Of a stretch of DNA of 64,000 bases, positions 1 to 11,700 are shown in pieces. Under the pieces are notes generated by a model, which saw only the letters and a program-made list of their open reading frames with translations, searched no databases and was not told where the DNA came from. Within the stretch, counting starts at the first letter, position 1. Each line of letters begins with the position of its first letter. The translations under genes were made by a program, and so were the position numbers. Origin of the DNA: Pilaira anomala (Eukaryota > Mucoromycota > Mucoromycetes > Mucorales > Mucoraceae); assembly GCA_025716855.1 (NCBI GenBank), contig JAIXMQ010000040.1:230914-294913 (forward strand), read 5' to 3'.

Positions 1-190
1 AAAAGCCAAGACCTTATAAATTCTACCCATTATTTCAGGGTCCATTAATCCCTTTGCATCATCTAACAAAGTCTTTCTTCGTTCAGATGATTTGCACTTC
101 TAAATAATTGTTCAATTCCAGCTTGAATTCCTAAAGATTGTAAGAAATCTTTTTATGTGATAGGACCATAAGCAGATACATCTATTTTTT
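1..190 (-). pseudogene. Decayed fragment of NDUFAF7/MidA-like mitochondrial methyltransferase
   Basis: On the minus strand the translation contains VSAYGPIT, then a stop, then KDFLQSLGIQAGIEQLF. In another frame it continues with SSERRKTLLDDAKGL and MDPEIMGRIYKVLAF. This matches the C-terminal part of the NDUFAF7/MidA family (known pattern GPITQ-x-F-L-x-x-LGI, followed downstream by a P-x-x-M-G-x-x-[FY]-K/N motif), SAM-dependent protein arginine methyltransferases that act in mitochondrial complex I assembly. An in-frame TAA (153-155) stands where the family has Gln, which implies CAA to TAA, and a small indel near 85-110 shifts the frame. The fragment runs off the left edge, so whether more of the gene survives outside is unknown. 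I see no intact ORF, so I call it a pseudogene. An assembly error at a contig end is the main alternative. Confidence 0.6.
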
Positions 191-368
191 ATGCAAGAAA
201 ATATTTAATTTTTTTTTTACGTACGACTCAGTGATAGGTCGGCATAATCTTTTTTTTTTTCACCCTTAGTTAATGTTTCATGTAAAAAGCTAATAAAAAT
301 TGTTCAATTATTTATAATCTATACATTCACTTGATTATCAAGCTCTTTTTTCTTTTTTTATAAAAATA

Positions 369-775
369 GATGATACTTTAAGTGCTGTTATCCCTAAAGA
401 AAAGAAGTTTACTTACATGGCTACTGATGATCGTAGCCTCACGATATGAGGGCTAATTTGTCCCAAACACGTGTTGGTCTCTTTAATGCACCTTCCGTTA
501 TTGCCGTTAACAATCCTCCTCTTTGTTTCTATAGTTATGAAACAAAAGGCAATAAATACCCTTTTGGTACAATTCGTGATTGGGATCAATACTATGTCGA
601 TATTAAAAAAGCCAGCAAGCAACGCAGACTCAAATATAAGTTTGATACACGGCTTCCCAATTTTATAAAGTAAACCATTTTGATGGTTCTGGTATCGGTA
701 AAGCGATAAGTTTTGTCGCTAATAATAATCATACTTATAATCAATACAGGAAAAACGCTATTATTTCTTTCTAAG
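369..775 (+). pseudogene. Decayed coding fragment, possibly endopolyphosphatase-like metallophosphatase C-terminus
   Basis: Three overlapping frames together read like one broken coding region. The first reads SAVIPKEKKFTYMATDDRS and ends at a stop overlapping the next ATG (ATATGAGG). The second is a 75-codon ORF (446-673) with NAPSVIAVNNPPLCFYSYET and YPFGTIRDWDQYYVDIKKA. The third contains NHFDGSGIGKAISFVANNNH. The order 'PSV-x-P...P-x-L..Y.YET....DW-x-QYY-x-D' resembles the region after the catalytic domain in fungal vacuolar endopolyphosphatases (Ppn1 type, calcineurin-like fold). None of the metal-binding motifs lie in the window, so the family call is weak. At least two frameshifts separate the parts. 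It may be a fragment left by the same rearrangement that left the NDUFAF7-like piece next to it. Confidence 0.35.
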
Positions 776-1666
776 AAACTACCAGTCCCAATCCAATACA
801 TGTATTCATGTAACTTTCATTCAAATAAACTATGGTACATTTACAAAGTATACTTTTTTTTAAAATAAAACAAGTTTCTCTTTTATCGAAAATATGATTA
901 ATGGACAGTTCTTATTTATTTTTAATCATAGCTATACAGTTAATCGATTTTGGCCATATTCCTTGATAACTATTAGCCACATATGTATAATCGTGTTTTA
1001 ATATGTGCATATCTAACTGAGTGAGAAGCTACTTGTTTTGCGTCATTTTTATTTCTATACTCCTGTGTATAGAAGTGAATGAAATTGTGTATTTAAATAA
1101 AGAATTAAACTAATAAATAAACGACATAAAAAAAGTTATTTATTATCAGTAGATAACCATGCATGGCACTTTTTTCGTAAGTAAAAATCAAGATACAACA
1201 CCTTCTTCAAATAAATAAGACCCCTCATTACCATTTTATATCTCCATTGTAGCAAATAATATTTTCTTTATAACTTTTGGTATTACCTTCAACTATTGAG
1301 TTTATTCTGGATAATACTTTGAGCCGGCTAATTATTTGTTTTATTTTAATAGCCCGTTTGACATAAAAGCCCTAATAGTTAACAACCGAACAAAACGTAA
1401 TTAGTTTCATGTAACTAAAACATTAGACACAAGCATCGTTGAATATTATTAATTTCAATATAAACAATATCTTTAATAAAGAAATGTCCCAATTCTTCTA
1501 CTTTGATAATTTTTTAATATTTTGTGCATAGAATTAACTATTAGGATATGAAAAAGAATGAAATTGAAAGATTTTACGAAAAAAAATATTTCTACCCCTT
1601 GCTGCATCTATCTCTTTTTTCATTGTTTTTCTACATGAGTAACTTTTTTATTGTTAATTACAATAT
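776..1666. other. Non-coding, AT-rich, no gene seen
   Basis: No ORF of substance, no recognisable protein similarity and no RNA gene could be seen. The stretch is AT-rich and leads into the promoter of the small secreted-protein gene. Confidence 0.5.
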
Positions 1667-1680
1667 CATATAAATACACT
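1667..1680 (+). promoter_or_regulatory. TATA-like box of the 1748 gene
   Basis: CATATAAATACACT lies about 73-80 bp upstream of the ATG at 1748. It is followed by a pyrimidine-rich, AT-rich leader, a usual arrangement for highly expressed short genes in this type of genome. Judged by sequence only. Confidence 0.4.
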
Positions 1681-1747
1681 GTGATTATCTCCAAACATTT
1701 GTATTAACTACTTTACTCTAAATATATCTACTTTCAATCACTAAAAA

Positions 1748-2170
1748 ATGCTGGGTTGTAATCTATTTTTTCTCCTATTATCGTTTTTTGTGCTTCTGCA
1801 AACATGTCATGCCCAGGGCGGACTTATTGGGTTTACGGTTCATATTGCTAAAGATGCAAATACTAAAGATTGGGTAGATGGAAGAGTAGTCAAAATAATT
1901 ATTATAAATCAACCAATTGGAAAATCTTTTCGTTGTGTGGGTGATCCTCCAGGCCGCTCGGTGTCTCGTCTGAATGAATCAAATAAAATTTTATTTCTTC
2001 AGTGTGAGGGATATAATATGGAATGGAATTCGAATTTTGGCCATTTTTTTGGAAAGCTCTACAATGATAATCAGATTTTTGGTGCCACCACTTGTAAAAA
2101 CGGTCCCATTAAAACAAATGAGGATGGAACAATTCAAATGGGTTCTATGTGTACGATTCAGGAGAGTTAA
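1748..2170 (+). CDS. Small secreted cysteine-containing protein, unknown function
   Basis: This is an uninterrupted 140-codon ORF. Residues 1-22 form a clear signal peptide: a hydrophobic core of Leu, Phe and Val followed by TCHA, with likely cleavage before QGG. The mature part of about 118 residues has four cysteines (in FRC, LQC, TTC and SMC), enough for two disulfides, and many aromatic and Asn residues. No transmembrane segment follows. The ATG is preceded by a TATA-like box and a short leader. I do not recognise the family. It is sized like the secreted beta-sandwich or effector-like proteins of fungi, but nothing supports a specific role. No intron is needed. The mature sequence shares no obvious motif with the two ML-domain proteins at 17-19 kb. 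Confidence 0.6.
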   Translation: MLGCNLFFLLLSFFVLLQTCHAQGGLIGFTVHIAKDANTKDWVDGRVVKIIIINQPIGKSFRCVGDPPGRSVSRLNESNKILFLQCEGYNMEWNSNFGHFFGKLYNDNQIFGATTCKNGPIKTNEDGTIQMGSMCTIQES

Positions 2171-2234
2171 ATACATACAATATGCAATATGGACATTATA
2201 CAAGAGGTTTCTTAAGGCTATTCTTAACTTTTAA

Positions 2235-3116
2235 CAATACCCCAAATTAGCTATTTCATAGCTTCTTATTAATAAAAGGAATAAAAGATAACATTATTTT
2301 TATTATTAATTTTGATTTACATTGTTATTATCAATTTTACTTGCATTTAGCCTCTCAACTAACTAATACACTACTGTAGTATTGTTACTGCACTGTGTTA
2401 TATAAGAATATTATTCATATATAGTTATTGGATTCGCTTCTGTTGTGATATTACTGCTGTAACTATTGGTGTAAATTGATCAATAGACTGTTGCGAACTG
2501 TATCGTACTGTTACTGCAATGTACATACATACATAGTAATAAGGGTATATACTATGTGGTTATAATATGGCTTTTTAAGTAGCAACTATGGCCCTATTAC
2601 TTTTTAACTGCGAAATTACTACTGGGGCATGACTGATACTGCTAAATAGTTTTACAGAATAAGTAAAAGTAATAGGTAAAGCAAGCATGAAAAAAGAGTT
2701 TTTTCTTTCTGTCTGTAATATGTATCTGTATGTTAAAGATCGGAGTGATATATTGATATACAATATACTTGTTGCTTTCTATGTCATACGAAAGGGTTCA
2801 TGAACGCCTTCATGATCGAATAATACTTGATTTCAGTCGCAATATGAAGTGTATTATGTACACACACACACACACATATATATATATGTATGTATCTTGA
2901 TAATTTGATTGACCCTTGAGCCATGCTAATGTATTTATGTTAAAGAGATCGATGTGGTTCGGAGCAGCCATTAAAGATTTCTTATATTTTATCATGATTG
3001 TCATAGTTGCAACGCTAATAATTTTGCAAGAAGCTCTAAAAAAGACGTAATAAAGTGGTCTCATACAAAAGTTTATTAAAAAAAAAAATATGTATATTTA
3101 TAAAGCGAGTTTTTTT
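2235..3116. other. Intergenic, short CA/TA microsatellites
   Basis: No gene seen. It contains a (CA)n run followed by (TA)n at about 2860-2888 and scattered TACTGTTACTG-like short repeats at 2370-2520. The right end is the 3' flank of the RAT1-type gene, which stops at 3117. Confidence 0.5.
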
Positions 3117-6100
3117 TTAATAGTATCCACCACCACGGCCTCTGTTATTTCCGTATCCTCCACCTCTGTTTCCTCCACGACCCCCTCTATTGTTGTTACC
3201 ATAACCATTGCCTGGTTGTTGGTTATAATAAGATTGTTGATGGTGTTGTTGTGGTTGATGATGATGATGTTGTTGTTGACCATAGCCTCCACCATATCCA
3301 CCTGAGTTATATCCACTTCCTTGTTGTGGTTGTTGTTGATATCCATAATAGGGTTGGCTGTAGCCATTATTTTGTTGACCATAGCCGTTATTTTGATAAC
3401 TATTGTTATTATAACCGCCACCGCCACCACCATAGTCGCGTCTTTGGTTGCCTCCGCCACCGCCACCGCCGTATTGCTGTGTGCCGGGGAATCGAGATCC
3501 ATCATCGTAACCATGGTTATAACCACCACCATAACCACGAGAGGGATCATTACGATGGTTATTATTACCACCACGTCCTCTACCACGGTTATTATATTCA
3601 CGATAATCTTCCATATGATTAATTTGAGGAGTCCAACCACGGTTACTTTGATAGCGTTGACGATTATCAATCTTTTCAAAAGTAGCTAATTGAACATCTT
3701 CATAACCCAATGTATTTTCTAATTTGAGTCCCTTTAATAACTGTGAAGAGAATTGAGTTCCTTCTGTATTCGGTAAGAAATAAGATACACTAATTGATTT
3801 ATCATTTGCAATATCAGGTAAATCAAAATCTGGTAAGGGAGTACGCAAAGTACTTCTGGGAATACATTCAGGGTCTTTATCAATTTCACCAGTTAATCCA
3901 TCACTTAATCGTGCATCTAAAAGCATCCTTTCATTGGCTGATCTCTTTGTATATACATTACTGATGGCATTATAGATTTTATGTGCTTCACTGACATATA
4001 AAATACTTGGTCCTTCCGAGTTTCGTTGTTGTTCTTCTTCGTCTAATTGATCGTACACTGTGTTCATTGCAGTAATAAGACGTTCTGTATTGATGAACGG
4101 TAACTTGACTACACCTTGCCATTCCCACTTTTTACCATCCATATCTACTTCAAATTCAGTAGGATAAAAATCAATAATGGGTGAATCTCCATCTGTCATT
4201 AAATTATGGAAAGCTTTGGGCAAATGCATTTTACTAAATTTAAAAGTATTAGTTTTTGACATTATATAGTTATTTCTTTGATCTTGTATATATTACCTTG
4301 CAGCGGGTAACACACCCATCAATTGCTCAAATGGTTTTAATGGTGCATTCTTTTCAAATTTGATATCAAAAGTATCAATATTGATAAAATCAGAAGCCAT
4401 AGGGGCATAATGGTATGGATAATACCAAGACCATGAGACACAACCTTGATAATAATATTTGAATACCCAAACAAGACCTTCACAATAAGATTTAACAATT
4501 TCTCGGATTGCGTCTCTTTCTTGTAAAGAAATACCAAACTTTGTCTTGTAATATCTTTCTTTCCATCCTGTTTCCCAAAGACGAACTTCATCATCAGGTT
4601 CACGTTGACGAGCTGCATCATCCTTTGCTTTCTTTTCATCTTCTACACGCTTTAAAATAGCCTTGGCGGTAGATTCAGCTTCTGCAACATCCATTTCAGC
4701 ATCTTTCTCGATAATACCGAATGGAGCATCCTCAATCTCTTCTTCATCTTCGTCTTCCTCTTCTTCTACTTCATCAATCTTTCTCTTTTTTCCAATGACT
4801 TCATCAGTTGATACGACTGGAGGAGGAACACCGCTAAATTCAGCTTTTAAGGCGGCAGCAGCATTGATATTGGCCAAACGGAGCTCAGCTCGATTTGCTA
4901 CAATATCTTTATTTGACATACCAGCATTAGGATCGTGTACAGGAGCAGCTGTCATTTCAGCAAAGTCAGGACCGTTAGGATTGAACATTTTGGTTTCACG
5001 AGCACGTCTATCATTTTCCAATCTTCTTCTTTTAGCTCCTTGAGATCTTCTTTCTTCTGTCTTTTTTCTTTCTGAAAAGATTTCGTCTTCCATTTTACCT
5101 AATTCAGTCACTAAAACTTGAACACGTTTTAAATCTACTTCACCATTGTGTGTCATGTAACCACCAATCATAGGCATTGTACTCTTCCATAATAAACTTA
5201 AAGTACTAATCGCACCTTCACGAATTTCAAGTGAGGGAAGATGAGGCAAGAAATCGTTACCTACAAAGAAACACATAAAGACCCAATCATCAATTGCTCT
5301 TTCCAAATCCCAAGGAATCCCAGGTATATTGAATTTAAGTGCATGTTCCAAATACTCTCTCAATATATTTACATGTAAAAGAACGTATGGTTTAGGAACT
5401 GCAAGTTTTGCTTCTTCTCTCTTCATTTCAGCGATCGCTTCATCAGAGACTGTACATTGATTCACAGCATGACCTGGTTGTTTACATTTGAAACAACTAT
5501 TTCTGTTCTTATTATCTACAAAGACATCTTCACGTAACACCTTAAAATGAGGTTCATGTGTACCCAAAGCAAGCATAATAAGATCAGCATCTAATCCGTA
5601 CATGACATGAGTTGTATTGGGATTATGTTCAGGACGAGATCTTTCGACACGAATAAATTCCATTACTTTATGTTCACCTTCTCCAGGTACAGTTGCATCT
5701 GAAAGAATAACTTTCAACTAAAAATAAAGATAAAAAATTAGTTTATGTTTTTTAAAAAAAATCTGTAACATGTCAAAAAGTATTTTACGTTTTTCCAAAG
5801 AGGATCTGAGTTTTGCTTGGCTGCGATATGATAACGAAGACAAGTAGCTAAATGAGCCATGAAAGGTGTACCAGGTGTAATACAATTAGAATCAAAATGT
5901 TCCTTCTTCTCGGGTAATTGATGAGATTGACCAATAGCTAAACAATAAAAATTAGTCCCTGCATTTTTTTTTAACGATAATAACAGAACATACCAGCTAA
6001 TTCATTAGCAACTCTGTCAGCCGCTTCATGTTCGATTTGAGCTAATTGAGATGCACGGAAACGACGGGCACGCTGCTGATTCATCTTAGCACGGGGTGCA

Positions 6101-6608
6101 ACACCATCTAATACATACAATGTTAGTTTAAAAAGACTTTTATAACAGTCTTATTTATGAACTTACCAATGGCCATGTAAAGAAGTTTACGTGGACGAAT
6201 CATGTCAACAACACGATCCATATACTCAAAGATCGCAATCATCATGTCGTCTTCAGTAGCAGGTGCAGGCTAAAGAGAGAGAAGAAAAAATAAATCAGTC
6301 GATCAAATATATATAAAATTCGTTAATTCTTTTTTTTTACCTTATTTTCTGGATGACAACAGGGATGAATAATACCATTCATATCCAAATAGAGATTGTC
6401 AAACTCTTCATTATTTGGATTAGGTTTTGTTGTATCTACAGGAATAGTTACGCCATTAACTACTTTAGGGTGTTCCTCAATCACAGTTGTAATCACTTTG
6501 GGAAATTTATCCGAAAGCCACCTAAGATAAACAATATGCTTAAGTTTACTGTTTTATTTTTTTCTCTTTATAAAGTAGTAATTACCTAAAAAATGCAGGA
6601 ACTCCCAT
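3117..6608 (-). CDS. RAT1: RAT1/XRN2 nuclear 5'-3' exoribonuclease
   Basis: The gene has seven exons and about 1035 codons. Exons, in order of transcription: 6586-6608, 6341-6521, 6167-6269, 5994-6107, 5789-5937, 4297-5717 and 3117-4233. The introns are 56-71 nt, all GT-AG, and exon lengths sum to a multiple of three. The start [15 protein letters not shown] and motifs [26 protein letters not shown] and [14 protein letters not shown] are diagnostic of the XRN catalytic core. A CCHC zinc knuckle ([14 protein letters not shown]) marks it as the nuclear Rat1/Xrn2 type rather than cytoplasmic Xrn1. [13 protein letters not shown] and SPIIDFYP follow in the C-terminal half. The last 160 or so residues are a Gly/Tyr/Gln/Asn-rich RGG tail ending RGGGYY, probably RNA-binding and disordered. 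The enzyme degrades 5'-monophosphate RNA, with roles in rRNA/snoRNA processing and torpedo termination. A Lys/Arg stretch near [10 protein letters not shown] could act as a nuclear signal. Confidence 0.95.
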
Positions 6609-6839
6609 GATTATAAAATATTTTTTTAGTAAAAAAAAAAGTTAAAAAGTGAAATAAGTAACTATACTTTTCTTAGAAAAAAAATAGTTAACTTCTTCTT
6701 CATCATTGCCAGCGCTACACCGTCACACAACCGTCACTTTTCAAATAAGGCAATACTCTTTTTCCTCTTGGGATTTTATGCTTTGCAAATTGGATTTTAT
6801 TGGGTAAAAAAAAAAAAAAAACGGCCCTGAATGATTTTT

Positions 6840-7700
6840 TCAAATGTAATTGTATTGGCTTTCTGGATTACTCTGAGCATACCATAACACTGCTGTACTA
6901 TATAGAATAAAACACATATTAAATGATTTGTATAAAAGAAAAACAATAATGTATACAAATTTACCTAAACATGATTAAAGAGCATTGTACCACATCAGTA
7001 ATGCCCAAGTAAGTATTCAATAGATCCAAATTGTTTTCATTATAAATATATTTTGTTACTAGAACAGCCTGTATATATGTACACTTTATTAAATCCTTAT
7101 TTCAAAACAATAAAACTTTCCCAACTTACCACGGAACCAGATAATCCTCCTGCCATCAAAGAGAAGCCCTACAAATATATATATATATATATATATAAAT
7201 CTCTAGTTATCCTTCCTCCATATATATTATGATGATAGTACCATAAATAAAAATAATCGAGATCTCCAAACAAACTCTTGGTCAAAACCATTTCCTTTTA
7301 GCGCTTCCTTATCAATCAAATTTATGCTATAATATATGTATGCATTATTAAAAATAATAATATACACATATAATTATTTTCGTTATAGACTTACATAATC
7401 ATGCCTAAAGTTGTAACAATACCTGGAGCCCAATCCTCTATACCAGGTGCAATGAGACGATCTTGCAAATTCCAAAGAATAATTAGGCCGTCAATAAAAG
7501 TCCACCAGCCTAGTGCGAACTATACTTTTTATTTTATTTTTAATAACAAAAGAAGGAAAACTTTCACCTAATATTGGACTTACCAATATACCAGCAAAAT
7601 AAACACCAAGCATTTTACCTTTATTGCCCAAGGAAAAACAACAGAATATTCGACTACAGATGAATACGCTATTGTCATTGTCATAGTTATTATAACTCAT
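6840..7700 (-). CDS. VPS68: TMEM50/VPS68-family tetraspan membrane protein
   Basis: Six short exons (7584-7700, 7395-7519, 7242-7326, 7130-7168, 6965-7068, 6840-6897) encode 175 residues; the lengths sum exactly to whole codons. The protein has four hydrophobic segments: FAGILFALGWWTFIDGLIIL, IVTTLGMIII, the RSRLFLFMGFSLMAGGLSGS segment, and VVQCSLIMFSTAVLWYAQ. The GWWTFIDG and R-x-x-LF-x-GF-x-x-MAGGL patterns are typical of the UPF0220 family (human TMEM50A/B, yeast Vps68), small endosomal/ER membrane proteins. Yeast Vps68 acts with Vps55 in late endosome to vacuole transport. The same-strand neighbour RAT1 starts 232 bp downstream. The N-terminus (39 residues, Asn/Tyr/Asp-rich, with a CCF segment) is shorter than in animals. 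The 39-nt fourth exon is unusually small but is in frame and conserved in content. Confidence 0.85.
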
Positions 7701-8572
7701 TTTGAGGTTTGTAAAAAAAGATAGAAAAAATATAAATAAAATAAAATCAGTTCCCCGACCAGTGCGTTCGCGTTGTAATGATGCACGTTATTAAGATTGA
7801 CTTAAAAGCACACGGACTAAAATAATTTCAAACATTTACACTAAAAAACAATGGCTCCTTTTTATTGTAGCAGTAGTTTCCTAAACCGAAAATGCTGAAT
7901 GGAATGAGAATATCATATAAAATGTTGCTATCTGGTTGCAAAGTAGGTGGATTATTTTTAAAATAGATAGTTTGCTTGAAAAAGACGTGAATCCATCATA
8001 AGTTTCTTAAGGTAGTACATAACTAGTTAAATCATGAGAAATTATAAGCACTTACAAGATGTACAATTCATATTCCATATATTTACATGTTATTTCTTGG
8101 ACTTTAAATAACTACTACTATACAATACTATATATAAGTACAGAGGTATTTCGTCATAAATAAAAAAGGCATCTTGTACGACAACTACAATAGAATAATA
8201 ATTATACACTTTTATACAGTAAAATTATACTGGCTGGTGTACTGAGAATCATTTTAAATTACATCATGCGATGTAAGAAACTAACATTTTAAATTAATAT
8301 CTTGTTTGACCGCAGCAGATGAACAAGAAAGACCTTCTTCTGGTTACTGCGGCTAAAAAAAGACGTGACCTGCTTTTTTTTTCGTTTTTAAAAATAATAC
8401 TTTTGTTGAAGCTGCATTTCATGATTATGAAAGAGCTATTATTTCTTTGTTTCTTCGTGCTGTTATACTGATTTGCAGGATATTAAATGAAATGTCAAAC
8501 TATATTTGTGTGACCATCGATGAAAGAGGTACATTTTCACTTTCTGATCTAAATTTTTTCGTGTTATAAGAA

Positions 8573-8576
<4 letters not shown>
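7701..8576. other. Intergenic region with possible degraded coding pieces
   Basis: No complete gene seen. Around 8321-8560 short open stretches read MNKKDLLLVTAAKKRRDLL and, in another frame, VEAAFHDYERAIISLFLRAV. They have a protein-like composition but no start-to-stop continuity and no family I can name. The region is probably the shared upstream space of the divergent VPS68-like and EFL1 genes. Confidence 0.35.

Positions 8577-8605
<29 letters not shown>
8577..8605. repeat. (GA)n microsatellite
   Basis: Perfect GA dinucleotide run of about 14 units, roughly 185 bp upstream of the EFL1 start. Confidence 0.9.
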
Positions 8606-8609
<4 letters not shown>

Positions 8610-8789
8610 ACACTAGCAGAATCAAACAGCTCTAATAAATATGATGTTGAAGGTTGTATGTATCTTGATTCAACTATATAAAAAAAGGGCAGTTATAAAG
8701 TTTAACTACCGCTGTTTTGAAGTACAAAAGTTCTTTTCGAAAAAAAAACAAAAAAAAACTTTCTTCTTCTTCTTTAGATATTATAAATT

Positions 8790-11700
8790 ATGCCAGCTAT
8801 ATCCCCTGCACAAATTGCTTTGCTACAACGCAATACAAAGAATATTAGAAATATTTGTATTCTTGCTCATGTTGATCATGGCAAGACTACCTTGTCTGAT
8901 TCACTTTTAGCGACTAATGGTATTATTTCTTCGAAAATGGCAGGAAAAGTAAGATACCTCGACTCTCGTGAAGATGAGCAAGAAAGAGGAATCACAATGG
9001 AATCCAGTGCCATTAGTTTATATTTTAAATTGGTGAAAAGCGTAGACGCAGCTAAAGGTTTGATTTATAAGAAAAACTTTTTTTATTTATTTATTTCTTC
9101 TTATACTGAACAACAACAACTTTTTTTTTTTTTTTTTTCGTCTACTCTAGATCAACCTAAAACTGTAGAAAGTGAATATCTTATTAATTTAATTGATTCA
9201 CCTGGTCATGTTGATTTCTCTTCTGAAGTATCTACTGCATCGCGTTTATGTGATGGTGGTCTTGTATTAATTGATGTAGTTGAAGGTGTTTGCACACAGG
9301 TAAAAAAAAAAAGTAACAAAACAATGAAACAAATAATTAATGCAAAAAATAACGATAAGACAATTTCTGTCTTACGTCAAGCTTGGATTGATAAGGTTCG
9401 ACCAGTATTAGTTTTTAATAAAATGGATCGATTGATTGTAGAATTACAAATGACACCTCATGAAGCTTATATTCATATTAATAAGATTTTGGAACAAGTC
9501 AATGCAGTAATGGCTACTTTTTTCACTGGAGATTTGATGGAAAGTGAAGCTAGAAAAATGACAGATGAAAACAAATCTGCAAACGAAGAAGAGGAATTTG
9601 ATGCAAATAAAATTTACGATTGGAGTGTAGAAGAGCGTGATGATTCTGATATTTATTTTGATCCTGCTAAAGGAAATGTCATCTTCTCTAGTGCAGCTGA
9701 TGGTTGGGCTTTTAGGTAAGAATATATATATATATGTAACAAAAATAAGATTTACTTATATAACATCTTGTAGAGTTCAACAATTCGCTTCACTTTATGC
9801 AAAGAAACTTGGATTCAAAGAACAAGTTTTACAAAAATGTTTATGGGGTGAATACTATTTTGATCCCAAGGCTAAGCGTGTTATTTTACCAAAGCATTTA
9901 AAAGGTAGAAACTTGAAGCCCATGTTTGTTCAATTCGTACTTGAAAATATTTGGGCCGTATATGGAAGTGTTGTGATTGAACCGTAAGTATAAATGATGT
10001 AGTCTAATTTTAAAATTACAACTTCTAATATGTTCTATAGTGATCGTGAGCGAGTTGAAAAGATTGTAGGTGCTTTAAAGATTAAGGTCTTGCCTAGAGA
10101 TTTACGCTCTCGTGATCCTAATATCTTACTTTCTGCTATCTTTTCTCAATGGCTTCCACTTTCTACTTGTGTTCTTTTAGCAATCATTGGCCAATTACCA
10201 CCTCCCAAGGACGCTCAACGTGTACGTCTTCCCAAGATGCTTTATCCCAACATTCATCGTAAGGACAGTGAAGCTCTTGAACCTACTAATGAAGTTGAAA
10301 AAGCACTTTATAGCTGTGATATCTCTGAAAATGCTCCCATGGTTGCCTATGTTAGTAAAATGTTTGCTGTTCCTGTAGAATTCTTACCTGAGCATAGACG
10401 TAAACAAATGACTGCTGAAGAAATGCGTGAGCGTGGTCAAAAGCAAAGAGAACTTCGTGCTGCTCGTGCTTCATTAGATCAATCAGGTGAAGGTATTCCT
10501 TTAAATGCAGACGGATCTTTACTTTCAGAACAGATTGAAGAATTAGAAGAGGAAGAAGTACCAGCAGAAGAATTAAAGGGTGAAAGCTTAATTGGGTTTG
10601 CTCGTATCTATAGTGGTACCATTCGTGTCGGACAAAAGTTATATGTATTGGGTCCCAAATATGATCCCAGGCATCCCAAGAAACATATTAGTGAAATCAC
10701 TGTTAAGAGTCTTTATCTTATTATGGGTCGCGATTTAGAGTTATTGGATGAAGTTTGTGCTGGTAATGTATTCGGTATTGGTGGATTAGAAGGTCATATT
10801 CTCAAGAATGGTACTTTGGCTAGCACCACTGAAAATGTACGTAACATGGCTGGTGTCGAAATGCAAAGTTCACCTATTGTACGTGTAGCTCTTGAGCCTG
10901 AGGATCCTACTGAGATGGATAAACTTGTAGAAGGTCTTCGTCTTTTGAATCAAGCAGATCCTTGTGTTGAAGTGATGGTTCAAGAAACAGGGGAACATGT
11001 CATTTTAACCGCTGGTGAACTTCATTTGGAAAGATGCTTACGTGATTTGAAAGAACGTTTTGCTAAAATTGAAATTCATGCATCTGAACCTATCGTTCCC
11101 TTTAGAGAAAGTATTGTACGTGCCGATCTTCCAATGAACAAAGAAAAGGATGGCGTTAGTGTACCTCGTGGCCTTTCCGAAATCAAAATTAACTCTAAAT
11201 TCTTAACACTTAAAGTACAAACTGTACCATTACCTACTAATGTTACTGAATTTTTGACGAAGCATGCTGCTTCCATCAAATCAGTTGTAGAAGAAAAGTT
11301 GGCTAAAAAGAGTAACAAAACTGAAGATGAAGAAGCAGTTGAAAATGCTGGAAATGCTTCTCATGGTGATATCAATAGATTACTTTCCGCAGAGGAACTT
11401 GAAAGATTATTAAAGGAGGAATTTGCCAAAGCCAAGAAAGAAGGCGGTCCTTTTGCTCATTACTGGGATGATGTTGTTGATCATATATGGGCTTTCGGTC
11501 CTCGTCGTATTGGCTCCAACTTATTGATTAACCGTATCCCTGGTTACGTTAGAAAACCATTTTTCCAAGTTGATTCTAAAAAGAGTACAGAAGTCGCCGG
11601 CGATCATGCTGATGAAGTGCTTAAGGTAGAAGAAGACACTAGCGCTCTTTCTATTTTGGATGTCGATTTCCATATTCACACTGGTTTCCAATTGACCACT

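Noticed and set aside
3098..3679. Overlapping ORFs on both strands across the Gly/Tyr-rich end of RAT1
   Set aside because: They are shifted-frame readings of the repetitive RGG/GGY coding sequence of RAT1, rich in Ile/Val or His with no independent start context.
9058..9150. Extra 31 residues inside EFL1
   Set aside because: GT...AG boundaries, a long T tract before the acceptor and family alignment across the gap show an intron, although it is open in frame.
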